The notes under the pieces are model-generated. The model did not search any database and had not been told where the DNA came from. It was given only the letters and a program-made list of their open reading frames with translations. Below, one piece after another: positions 8,399 to 15,680 of a stretch of DNA of 41,277 nucleotides; position 1 is the stretch's first letter; every line of letters begins with the position of its first letter. The position numbers and the translations under genes are program-made. The DNA comes from Clostridia bacterium (GTDB taxonomy: Bacteria; Bacillota; Clostridia; TANB77; CAG-508): contig CAADYJ010000094.1 of the NCBI GenBank assembly GCA_900753245.1, positions 1 through 41,277 on the forward strand, in the 5' to 3' direction.

Positions 8399-10102
8399 TT
8401 AAATAATTTTGGAAGTAGGATTGACATTCATAGTTTTATTATTAGTATAAATTACCATACCAGGCTTACTTCCATTAGGTTTTTTTACGTATCTTACAAA
8501 GCAATAATCAACAGGAACATTTGAAGAAAGTTTTGCTTTACTATGAAATGCAGCTATTTGACAACAAGCTACAAGAGTATGTTCTTTTACAGTTTTGCCA
8601 TTGCATTTTAACAAGCAGTGGCTTCCACGAATATCTTTAGTATGAAACCAATAATCTTCATTCTTACCAAGTTTAGTGGTTATATAATCATTTTGTTTAT
8701 TATTTTTTCCAACATATAGAGTAAAACCGTCTACAGTATAGATAATTGGCTCATATTCGTCATGAATTTTTTTCTTATTAACTTTATTTTTCTTGACATT
8801 AGATTTTTCTTTTACTTTAAAAATACCATTTTCAGAAATCTCTAAATATATTTCATCCAAATCGGAAATTGAAATAGCATTTTCTAACTCGTAAACTATA
8901 CTTTCTAAATAATCTATTTCTTTTATAGTATCTTGTTTTTGAATACTTACAATTTCTAAAGTATTTTTCAATTTGTGATATTTTTTAAAGAATTTTTTAG
9001 CATTATAAGAAATTGAAATTGTTTTATCTAAAGGAATTGTAATTTCATTATTATTATCATAATAATTTTCTAAAACAATACTTTCAGCGTTTTGATTAGA
9101 ATCTAATTTATATAAATTAGAAGTTATAAGTTCGCCATAAATTCTATATTTATCCATGTTATCACATTCTTTTAATTTTGCATTTATATTATCAAGTTTT
9201 TTTGATATTTTCTTTAATGCAGTTAATACCAATTTTAAAAGATTATTTTTATAAGTATTTATATTGTCTTTTTCTTCTTTTTTATTATAAAAATCATCCA
9301 AGAAAAAATTAACTTGTAAAGACTCAGTATTAGAAGAAGATATTACATAATCATTGGTATTGTAATTTACTAATTTGACATTGTTAGTTTCAATATTAAG
9401 TAAAATAGTTTTAATTGCATCGTATAAAGTAGAAAGGTCATCTTGAGAAAAATTATTATTATTAATATTCAAATTTTCTAAAATAGAAGAGATGAAACTA
9501 TTACTGAAGCCAGTATAATTATTAGTAATTGATTTACTTATAGTATCTTTGATAGTGCTCATAAAGTTTTCTTTAGAAATATTGTAAAAGTCTATCTTAG
9601 TATTATTGCTTGGTAATATATATTCTCGTGTAGGTAAAATATCACGAAGTGAACCAGAAGAAATATCTAAATGTCTGATACTATCTATAATCTTGTTATT
9701 TTCATTTAACAAAATTATATTACTATGTTTTCCCATAAGTTCAATAACTAATTTTTTTCTTAACTTATCATTTAGTTCGTTATAACCTTCTAATTCAATT
9801 GTGACAATTCTTTCTAAATTTAACGTAGAAATATTTACAATTCTAAAACCTACTAAATGTTTTCTAAGGAGCATACAGAAATTAGGAGCATTTAATGGAT
9901 TTGGTTTGCTAGATGTAGTTAAATGCATACGATAACTGTTTGATGAAATATTACAAAGTAAACAATAATTTTTTCCACTAGAATAAATACCTAACAAAAT
10001 TTCATTTGAATTAGGCATATATACTTTATTTATTTTTCCATTTATTAAACATGTATTTAATTCTGATACTACAGATTTTAGAACTATTCCATCAAAAGCC
10101 AT
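8399..10102 (-). CDS. rqcH: RqcH, ribosome quality control NFACT protein
   Basis: RqcH binds split 50S subunits carrying stalled peptidyl-tRNA and directs alanine tailing for degradation; older annotations call the family fibronectin-binding FbpA. The 567 residues begin MAFDGIVLKSVVSEL and contain IVELMGKHSNIILLN-type sequence (written here KLVIELMGKHSN), a central coiled coil, and the C-terminal NFACT-R domain with DYWFHTKDIRGSHCLL and VPVDYCFVRYVKKPNG. The Asp-Arg pair known to be important at 97-98 in Bacillus is Glu97-Arg98 here, a conservative change I believe is common in Clostridia. AAAAAGGAG precedes the start. It is divergent from sigH across a GC-rich islet. Confidence 0.93.
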   Translation of the reverse strand: MAFDGIVLKSVVSELNTCLINGKINKVYMPNSNEILLGIYSSGKNYCLLCNISSNSYRMHLTTSSKPNPLNAPNFCMLLRKHLVGFRIVNISTLNLERIVTIELEGYNELNDKLRKKLVIELMGKHSNIILLNENNKIIDSIRHLDISSGSLRDILPTREYILPSNNTKIDFYNISKENFMSTIKDTISKSITNNYTGFSNSFISSILENLNINNNNFSQDDLSTLYDAIKTILLNIETNNVKLVNYNTNDYVISSSNTESLQVNFFLDDFYNKKEEKDNINTYKNNLLKLVLTALKKISKKLDNINAKLKECDNMDKYRIYGELITSNLYKLDSNQNAESIVLENYYDNNNEITIPLDKTISISYNAKKFFKKYHKLKNTLEIVSIQKQDTIKEIDYLESIVYELENAISISDLDEIYLEISENGIFKVKEKSNVKKNKVNKKKIHDEYEPIIYTVDGFTLYVGKNNKQNDYITTKLGKNEDYWFHTKDIRGSHCLLKCNGKTVKEHTLVACCQIAAFHSKAKLSSNVPVDYCFVRYVKKPNGSKPGMVIYTNNKTMNVNPTSKII

Positions 10103-10134
10103 ATAGATAACTCCTTTTTATCATATTTTATTTA

Positions 10135-10273
10135 TAGTATATTATATATTATTTTTATACCTTGGTGTCGCGTCCTACCATTTTTTTACTAGTATGTGGG
10201 TCGCTCCAATCGCACTCGCAAATTGCTCGTTTGATCGACTTACGCGGTATTGCAAATAATATATAATATACTA
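10135..10273. repeat. 139-bp islet bounded by a 20-bp inverted repeat (element 3)
   Basis: A 20-base AT-only arm (10135-10154) is repeated perfectly in inverse at 10254-10273. After a short bulge the pairing continues with 10157-10161 and 10246-10250. The middle (10160-10250) is clearly richer in G+C than everything around it. There is no open frame of note. It looks like a MITE-type or structured-RNA insertion in the rqcH-sigH divergent region. The arms contain TATAAT on both strands, so they might supply -10 boxes. Beyond this element and the sigH promoter I see nothing in 10103-10424. Confidence 0.65.
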
Positions 10274-10351
10274 CTTTAGTTAAAAAAACTCTATAATTTC
10301 TACAATTATAATATAATAATGAAAAAATAGCAATAAAAAGTCAAATTTCTA

Positions 10352-10381
10352 TTGACATTCTAAGAAATACAGGCTTATAAT
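10352..10381 (+). promoter_or_regulatory. SigA-type promoter for sigH
   Basis: TTGACA (10352-10357), 18-base spacer, TATAAT (10376-10381), 43 bases before the sigH start. Both hexamers match consensus fully. Confidence 0.75.
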
Positions 10382-10424
10382 ACAACTATAAATAAAAGAG
10401 ATTCATCAGGAAGGAAAAAACTAT

Positions 10425-11063
10425 ATGAAAGAAAGCAATGCATATTTTTATACAGCTAATAATTATAATGAAATGAGTGACGAAGATTTAATTAATATAA
10501 TTAAATCTGGGGACAAGCTTGCTCTTGAATTTCTAATTGATAAATATAAAGATTTAGTAAATATGAAAGTTAGTAAATTCTTTATGATAGGTGCAGAAAA
10601 AGAAGATATAGTTCAAGAAGGGCTGATAGGATTATTTAAAGCTGTAAAAAGTTATAATCCAGATAAACAAAATTCATTTAAAACATTTGCTAATTTATGT
10701 ATAGAAAGACAATTAATTACAGCGATAAAGTCATCTAATAGACAAAAGCATATGCCACTTAATTCATATTTATCTTTAAATGGAGTAGCATATGAAGATG
10801 ATGAAGATTCAAATTTAATGGACATATTTAATGCACACCAAATAGAAGATCCATTAGATACAATAACTAAAAAAGAATATTATAAAACAGTAGAAAGTGC
10901 AATAGATAAGTCTTTAAGTACTTTTGAAAAACAAGTTTTAGATAGATATATGCAAGGAGAAAGCTATGTTCAAATTGCAGAAAAATTAGATACACCAGTA
11001 AAATCTATAGATAATGCAATTCAAAGAATAAGAAAAAAAGCAATAAAAAGTATAAATGAATAA
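10425..11063 (+). CDS. sigH: RNA polymerase sigma factor SigH (Spo0H)
   Basis: SigH directs transition-state and early sporulation transcription. The 212 residues carry region 2 (EDIVQEGLIGLFKAVKSYNPD, then SFKTFANLCIERQLITAIKSSNRQKH), which is diagnostic of SigH rather than other sigma-70 proteins, the LNSYLSLN segment, and region 4 helix-turn-helix (QVLDRYMQGESYVQIAEKLDTPVKSIDNAIQRIRKKA). Length is normal (about 210-220). AGGAAGG lies upstream of the ATG. With spoIIM elsewhere in the window it supports a spore-forming ancestry. rlmB, which precedes sigH in many Firmicutes, is absent here. Confidence 0.95.
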   Translation: MKESNAYFYTANNYNEMSDEDLINIIKSGDKLALEFLIDKYKDLVNMKVSKFFMIGAEKEDIVQEGLIGLFKAVKSYNPDKQNSFKTFANLCIERQLITAIKSSNRQKHMPLNSYLSLNGVAYEDDEDSNLMDIFNAHQIEDPLDTITKKEYYKTVESAIDKSLSTFEKQVLDRYMQGESYVQIAEKLDTPVKSIDNAIQRIRKKAIKSINE

Positions 11064-11069
11064 TAAAAA

Positions 11070-11102
11070 AATTAAGTGCCATTTTATTGGTACTTAATTT
11101 AT
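11070..11102 (+). terminator. Possible terminator after sigH
   Basis: ATTAAGTGCC (11071-11080) pairs with GGTACTTAAT (11089-11098) with one G-T pair and an 8-base loop; the following T stretch is short and interrupted. Confidence 0.6.
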
Positions 11103-11109
11103 TACTTAT

Positions 11110-11185
11110 GCTACTATAGCTCAGTAGGTAGAGCGCTACCTTGGTAAGGTAGAGGTCACCAGTTCGATTCTGGTTAGTAGCTCCA
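11110..11185 (+). tRNA. tRNA-Thr(GGT)
   Basis: Complete cloverleaf of 76 bases including an encoded CCA. The acceptor GCTACTA (11110-11116) pairs with TAGTAGC (11175-11181). The D arm is GCTC...GAGC, the anticodon stem CTACC/GGTAG closes loop TTGGTAA with anticodon GGT (Thr, codons ACC/ACT), the variable loop is AGGTC, and the T arm is ACCAG-TTCGATT-CTGGT. The discriminator base is T. It is a single tRNA, just after the sigH hairpin. Confidence 0.97.
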
Positions 11186-11255
11186 TAGAAGTATTACAAA
11201 AGACAAATATGGATAAAAAATTATATTAAGAAAACAAAAGAAAGGAAGAATAAAA

Positions 11256-11849
11256 ATGAAAAATTTTAATAATGAAATAAAATCTGTTAAAGGAATTAGT
11301 ATTATTGCTTTAGTAATAACAATAGTAGTATTAATAATACTTGCAGGAGTTGCAATAAATATGACAATAAGACAAAATGGAGTACTAACAAAAGCAAAAC
11401 TTTCGCAACAAAAATATCAAAACTCACAAAAGGAAGAAGAAAGTATATTAGAAAATATGACTGATGAAATTAATAAAGGAACATCAAATAGCAATATAAG
11501 TGAAGAAAGAATAAGACAAATGATAAGAGAAGAAATTAATAATAGGAGCATATCTGTTTACCCAACAGGTACTCCGGTTGTATTAGATAGTACTTCAGGA
11601 GAGCTTAGTAAAGAAAAAAATATAACTGCGCCAGGAGATGGTTGGATTGTAATAGGTATAAGAGCAAATGGAGCTAATGGTGTTGATTATACATTAAAAG
11701 TAGGTAATCTTTATGATTACAAAACAGATGGAAAAGAATGGCTTAACATAAAAGGTTCGTTGCCATGTAAAAAAGGAGAAACTATACAATATAGATGGTG
11801 GGGAAGGAGCTGTGTGGGAGGTTCTATAACTTTTATACCACAACAATAA
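11256..11849 (+). CDS. Pilin-like surface protein with non-canonical prepilin N-terminus
   Basis: 197 residues. A short basic leader ends in KG, followed by the hydrophobic helix ISIIALVITIVVLIILAGVAI, the layout of type IV prepilins (leader, Gly, then FTLIE-type helix). The usual Glu at +5 is Ala. After the helix comes RQNGVLTKAK, shared with the larger pilin-like protein at 21023 (GQEGIITRAQ), so the two are one family. A charged helical stalk leads to a C-terminal beta-rich domain of about 90 residues (APGDGWIVIGIRANG, RWWGRSCVGGSITF) of unknown type. It is probably membrane-anchored and exposed. No pilus assembly genes are in the window. AAGGAAG precedes the ATG. Confidence 0.75.
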   Translation: MKNFNNEIKSVKGISIIALVITIVVLIILAGVAINMTIRQNGVLTKAKLSQQKYQNSQKEEESILENMTDEINKGTSNSNISEERIRQMIREEINNRSISVYPTGTPVVLDSTSGELSKEKNITAPGDGWIVIGIRANGANGVDYTLKVGNLYDYKTDGKEWLNIKGSLPCKKGETIQYRWWGRSCVGGSITFIPQQ

Positions 11850-11900
11850 AATTTATAAAAATAAAAGCAATTACAAAAATAAAGAAAGAAGGAAATATAA

Positions 11901-12992
11901 ATGAAAATAGGAATAGTAGGACTTCCAAATGTAGGAAAATCAACATTATTTAATAGTATAACAAATGCAGGAGCAGAATGTGCAAACTATCCATTTTGTA
12001 CAATAGAACCAAACGTAGGAGTAGTACCTGTACCAGATGAAAGATTAGATAAATTAACCCAAATGTATAAACCAGAAAAAACAACACATGCAATAATAGA
12101 ATTTGTTGATATTGCTGGTTTAGTAAAAGGAGCAAGTAAGGGAGAAGGGTTAGGTAATAAATTCTTATCACATATTAGAGAAGTAGATGCAATAGCACAT
12201 GTTGTAAGATGTTTTGAAGACTCAAACATTGTCCATGTAGATGGAAGTATAGCTCCACTAAGAGATATAGAAACAATAAATTTAGAATTAATTTTTTCAG
12301 ATATGGAAATGGTAGATAAAAGATTAGATAGTGCTAAAAAACGTTTAAAAGCAGATAAAAAAGCGGCAAGCGAAATAGAAGTATTAGAAAAAATAAAAGC
12401 AGCGTTAGAACAAGGAAAATGTGCAAGAACAGTAGAACTTACAGACGAAGAAAAAGAACAAATAAAAGATTTATATTTACTTACTTCAAAACCAGTTTTA
12501 TATATAGCAAACGTTTCAGAAGAACAAATTGAAAATGCAGAAAATGATGAAATGGTAAAACAAGTAAAAGAATTTGCTAAAACAGAGAATGCAAAAGTAA
12601 TTCCGCTTTGTGTAAAAATAGAAGAAGAATTATCTAGTCTAGAAGGCAAAGACAAAAAAGAAATGTTAGAAGCATTAGGTCTTAGCGAATCTGGATTAGA
12701 TAAAGTTGTTAAAACAAGTTATGATTTATTAGGTTTAATGAGCTTCTTAACAGCAGGAGAACCAGAAGTAAGAGCTTGGACAATAAAGAAAGGAACAAAA
12801 GCACCACAAGCAGCAGGAAAAATACATTCAGATATTGAAAGAGGTTTCATTAGAGCAGAAGTAGTTTCTTATGATGATTTAATAAGAGAAGGTTCTATGC
12901 TTGCATGTAAAGAAAAAGGATTAGTTCGTTCAGAAGGAAAAGAATATGTAATGCAAGATGGAGATATAGTATTGTTTAGATTCAATGTATAA
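11901..12992 (+). CDS. ychF: Redox-regulated ATPase/GTPase YchF (Ola1 family)
   Basis: A universally conserved Obg-related P-loop protein that binds ribosomes and prefers ATP. The 363-residue length is exact for the family. Visible motifs are G1 GLPNVGKSTLFN (residues 6-17), IEPNVGVVPVPDERLDKL, G3 FVDIAGLVKGASKGEGLGN, and ANVSE where GTPases have NKxD, the change that underlies ATP preference. A coiled coil and a C-terminal TGS domain follow (LTAGEPEVRAWTIKKGTKAPQAAG ... HSDIERGFIRAEV, written in parts). AAAGAAGGA lies before the ATG. A terminator follows. Confidence 0.97.
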   Translation: MKIGIVGLPNVGKSTLFNSITNAGAECANYPFCTIEPNVGVVPVPDERLDKLTQMYKPEKTTHAIIEFVDIAGLVKGASKGEGLGNKFLSHIREVDAIAHVVRCFEDSNIVHVDGSIAPLRDIETINLELIFSDMEMVDKRLDSAKKRLKADKKAASEIEVLEKIKAALEQGKCARTVELTDEEKEQIKDLYLLTSKPVLYIANVSEEQIENAENDEMVKQVKEFAKTENAKVIPLCVKIEEELSSLEGKDKKEMLEALGLSESGLDKVVKTSYDLLGLMSFLTAGEPEVRAWTIKKGTKAPQAAGKIHSDIERGFIRAEVVSYDDLIREGSMLACKEKGLVRSEGKEYVMQDGDIVLFRFNV

Positions 12993-13001
12993 AAATATAA
13001 A

Positions 13002-13034
13002 TAAAAGAGCTTGAGTTTTAAGCTCTTTTATTTT
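13002..13034 (+). terminator. Rho-independent terminator of ychF
   Basis: TAAAAGAGCTT (13002-13012) pairs with AAGCTCTTTTA (13020-13030), 11 bp with a 7-base loop, followed by TTTT. Confidence 0.85.
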
Positions 13035-13076
13035 ATACTTACAATAGGAAATAAAATATATGAGAAAGGGTTAATT

Positions 13077-14444
13077 ATGGAAAAAATAAAAAAGAATGAA
13101 GAATGTATTGTAGATATTATAGATTACGGAATGAATGGAGAAGGCATTGCTAAAATAAATGACTTTACCATATTTGTTCCATATGCCATGAAGGGCGAAA
13201 AAGTAAAAATAATCATAGTGAAAGTACTTTCTTCTTATGGGTATGGAAAAGTAGTAGAAATACTAGAAAAATCTTCTTTTAGAGTGGAAGAAGATTGCAG
13301 TACATATAAAAGATGTGGAGGTTGTGATTTAAGACATATTGATTATGAAGAAACATTAAATATAAAACAGCAAATGGTACAAAATTTAGTAAACAAAACA
13401 CTAACTAAAAAAATAAAAGTAAATAAAACAATAGGAATGGGCAACCCATATAATTATAGAAATAAAGCTCAGTTTCCAGTAGGATTAAATAAACAAGGTG
13501 AAGTACAAGTAGGAGTTTTTGCACAAAGAACACATGAAATTATAGGAATAAATGAATGTTTTATTCAAAATATTGAAGCACAAAAAATAGCATTTTCTAT
13601 TCAAAAATTTATAATAGAAAAAAATATACCTGTATATAATGAAGAAACATTAGAAGGTTTAATTCGTCATATTGTAATAAAAATAGGACTTCGTACACAC
13701 GAAATAATGTGTATATTAGTTATAAATGGTAAAAAGATGCCATATGAAACAGAACTTGTTGAAATGCTTGTAAGACAATACAACGTAAAGACAATTATAA
13801 AAAATATAAATATGAAGAATACAAATGTAATACTAGGATATGAAAATATAATTCTTCATGGAGATGGATATATTTATGATATATTGGGAGATTATACATT
13901 TAAAATTTCGCCAATGTCATTCTACCAAGTAAATCCTGTACAGGCGGAAGTCTTATATAATACAGCAATAGAAATGGCAGAATTAAGCAAAGATGATATA
14001 TTATTTGATTTATATTGTGGAATTGGAACAATAGGAATTTTTGCTTCAAGCTATGTAAAAAAAGTTTATGGAATAGAAATTGTAGAACAAGCAATTGAAG
14101 ACGCAAAAGAGAATGCTAAAATTAATAATGTTGAAAATATAGAATTTTTTGCAGGAGATGTAGAAAAAATATTTTCTAATTTAATGGAAAAGAAACAAGT
14201 GTATCCTGATGTAATAATAGTTGATCCTCCACGTAAAGGATTGGATAACAATACAATTAATAATATTTTGGCAGTTAAGCCTAAAAAGGTGGTTTATATT
14301 AGTTGTAATCCTGCAACTATGGTAAGAGATATGAAGTTGCTTAGTGAAAATTATGAAATAAGTAATATACAACCAGTAGATATGTTTCCGTATACGAGTC
14401 ATGTGGAGTGTGTATCAGTGCTACAACTAAAACAAGACATATAA
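13077..14444 (+). CDS. rlmD: RlmD/RumA-type 23S rRNA (uracil-5-)-methyltransferase
   Basis: SAM-dependent enzyme making 5-methyluridine in 23S rRNA; Firmicute members may modify two sites (RlmCD). The protein has an N-terminal TRAM domain (VDIIDYGMNGEGIAKIND), an iron-sulfur cluster motif CSTYKRCGGC with a further Cys in INECFIQ, SAM motifs FDLYCGIGTIGIFA and DPPRKGLD, and the catalytic cysteine in VYISCNPATMVRDM. The frame is open back to 13011, but that start lies inside the ychF terminator. ATG 13077 has GAAAGGG at the right spacing and gives the family N-terminus (455 residues). Confidence 0.93.
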   Translation: MEKIKKNEECIVDIIDYGMNGEGIAKINDFTIFVPYAMKGEKVKIIIVKVLSSYGYGKVVEILEKSSFRVEEDCSTYKRCGGCDLRHIDYEETLNIKQQMVQNLVNKTLTKKIKVNKTIGMGNPYNYRNKAQFPVGLNKQGEVQVGVFAQRTHEIIGINECFIQNIEAQKIAFSIQKFIIEKNIPVYNEETLEGLIRHIVIKIGLRTHEIMCILVINGKKMPYETELVEMLVRQYNVKTIIKNINMKNTNVILGYENIILHGDGYIYDILGDYTFKISPMSFYQVNPVQAEVLYNTAIEMAELSKDDILFDLYCGIGTIGIFASSYVKKVYGIEIVEQAIEDAKENAKINNVENIEFFAGDVEKIFSNLMEKKQVYPDVIIVDPPRKGLDNNTINNILAVKPKKVVYISCNPATMVRDMKLLSENYEISNIQPVDMFPYTSHVECVSVLQLKQDI

Positions 14445-14494
14445 CACTTGATATTGATATAACAAACAAAAATTATAAACCATTTGGTTATGAA

Positions 14495-14525
14495 AAAACT
14501 CTAGGATTCATTCTCCTAGAGTTTT
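14495..14525. terminator. Bidirectional terminator between converging genes
   Basis: AAAACTCTAGGA (14495-14506) pairs perfectly with TCCTAGAGTTTT (14514-14525), 12 bp with a 7-base loop. It has a T run on each strand and sits between rlmD (+) and the surface protein gene (-). Confidence 0.88.
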
Positions 14526-14534
14526 GATAATATA

Positions 14535-15452
14535 TTATTTTTTCATTTTTCTATAAGAAATAACTGCCATAACAACTGCAATTGATAATGCAATTAAAAT
14601 TATAAAATTACTTTCACCTGTTTGAGGTATTTTTGTGTTAGATGTTGTTGTATCTTTTATAGTAGTATCGTCTTTTTTGCCATCATCTTTTCCATTATTG
14701 TTTGAATTATTATTATCTTTGTTAGAATCATCATTTCCATTGTTATTTGAATTGTTATTGTCTTTATTAGAATCGTCTTTTCCGTTATTATTCTCATTGT
14801 TGTTATTATCGTTATTATCATTGTTATTGTCATCTTTGTTATCATCTTTTTTGTTGTCATCATCAGATTTATTATCTTCTTGTTTTGTTCCTGTTAATTC
14901 ATAAACTTCAGCTTCATAAATTGTATTTCCATTTGAAACTACTTTTGTCCAAGCTGTGAAATATTTTGTTCCAGAAAAAGTAGATAAATCTATTTTTATT
15001 TGATTATTTGTACTATTTTGCCATTGAGAAGTATAGTCTGGTAATAAACCTATAATAATAGATTCAACTTCATCAATATGTTCTGTTGTATAGTTATCTA
15101 CAGTTTCATTATATTTTTCTTGATAATATTTATATGCAGATACATAAACATCATAGTTTTCTTCTGTTTGATCTGCTTCATATATATTGAAATATTGAGC
15201 TACAAGTAGTTCTTCTTTTAATTTAATAATCTTTTTATATGTATTTGAATCCATTTCTACAAATTGAAAACTTACGTCGGCATTTTGAATATTTCTAGAT
15301 AAAGTTATTGTTCCAGCTCCATTTGTAAGTTTTGAAGGTAGGGTAATATCATCATCTACATCTACAACTCCTGAATATGCATTTACTTTTGAAACTCCTA
15401 AAATAAGAATTAACATTAAAACGATTGTACTTACAATTTTAAATTTTTTCAT
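14535..15452 (-). CDS. Sortase-anchored surface protein with IPQTG signal
   Basis: 305 residues. It starts with a signal peptide (MKKFKIVSTIVLMLILILGVSKVNA) and has a folded N-terminal domain of about 160 residues rich in Tyr/Thr. A long Asp/Asn/Lys linker follows (about residues 195-265) built partly of 15-residue repeats. The protein ends with IPQTGES, a hydrophobic span and RKMKK, i.e. a cell-wall sorting signal in which Ile replaces Leu of LPxTG. Sortase would cleave between Thr and Gly and link it to peptidoglycan; no sortase gene is in the window. The N-terminal domain is not recognised. AGGAGG precedes the start. A tail-to-tail terminator separates it from rlmD. Confidence 0.85.
   Translation of the reverse strand: MKKFKIVSTIVLMLILILGVSKVNAYSGVVDVDDDITLPSKLTNGAGTITLSRNIQNADVSFQFVEMDSNTYKKIIKLKEELLVAQYFNIYEADQTEENYDVYVSAYKYYQEKYNETVDNYTTEHIDEVESIIIGLLPDYTSQWQNSTNNQIKIDLSTFSGTKYFTAWTKVVSNGNTIYEAEVYELTGTKQEDNKSDDDNKKDDNKDDNNNDNNDNNNNENNNGKDDSNKDNNNSNNNGNDDSNKDNNNSNNNGKDDGKKDDTTIKDTTTSNTKIPQTGESNFIILIALSIAVVMAVISYRKMKK
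14691..14780 (-). repeat. Two 45-bp tandem repeats in the surface protein linker
   Basis: Units 14691-14735 and 14736-14780 differ at a few bases and encode two 15-residue units of type DDSNKDNNNSNNNG plus K or N. Such repeats commonly vary in number between strains. Confidence 0.85.
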
Positions 15453-15499
15453 TTTATTCCTCCTAAAATTTATTATATATTATTTACACTACAACTATT

Positions 15500-15528
15500 A
15501 TTCTAACACTTTATGTTAAGAAAGTAAA
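15500..15528 (-). promoter_or_regulatory. Promoter of the IPQTG surface protein gene
   Basis: On the minus strand, TTTACT (complement of 15523-15528), 17-base spacer, TAGAAT (complement of 15500-15505), about 48 bases before the start codon. Confidence 0.5.
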
Positions 15529-15616
15529 TACTTTTTTGAAAAATTATGTAAAGTTTTGAAAAAAATAGAATTTTACCAAATACATACTATCCATATATAA
15601 TATCTTTTTTGTATTG

Positions 15617-15665
15617 AAAAAAAGAAAAGATAAGAAAATATTAATTTTCCTATCTTTCCTTTTTA
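15617..15665 (-). terminator. Terminator of the secreted Ser/Asn-rich protein gene
   Basis: An imperfect A/T-rich hairpin (arms about 15621-15639 and 15644-15662) lies just past the stop codon. On the minus strand it ends in a run of T. Confidence 0.65.
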
Positions 15666-15680
15666 ATTTAGCAAACAGGG

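Noticed and set aside
8399..10102. RqcH Glu97 in place of Asp97 as a loss-of-function sign
   Set aside because: The change is conservative, Arg98 is kept and, as far as I recall, Glu-Arg is common in clostridial members of the family.
11987..12655. Minus-strand open frame of 222 codons inside ychF
   Set aside because: Mirrors the conserved YchF coding sequence; Ser/Phe-rich shadow without start signal.
13011..13076. Longer N-terminus of the RlmD-type protein
   Set aside because: These codons lie inside the ychF terminator hairpin, have no ribosome binding site and are not part of the family N-terminus; ATG 13077 is well supported.
14635..14904. Plus-strand Leu/Ser-rich open frame
   Set aside because: Antisense shadow of the Asp/Asn repeat linker of the IPQTG surface protein; no ribosome binding site and pure low-complexity composition.
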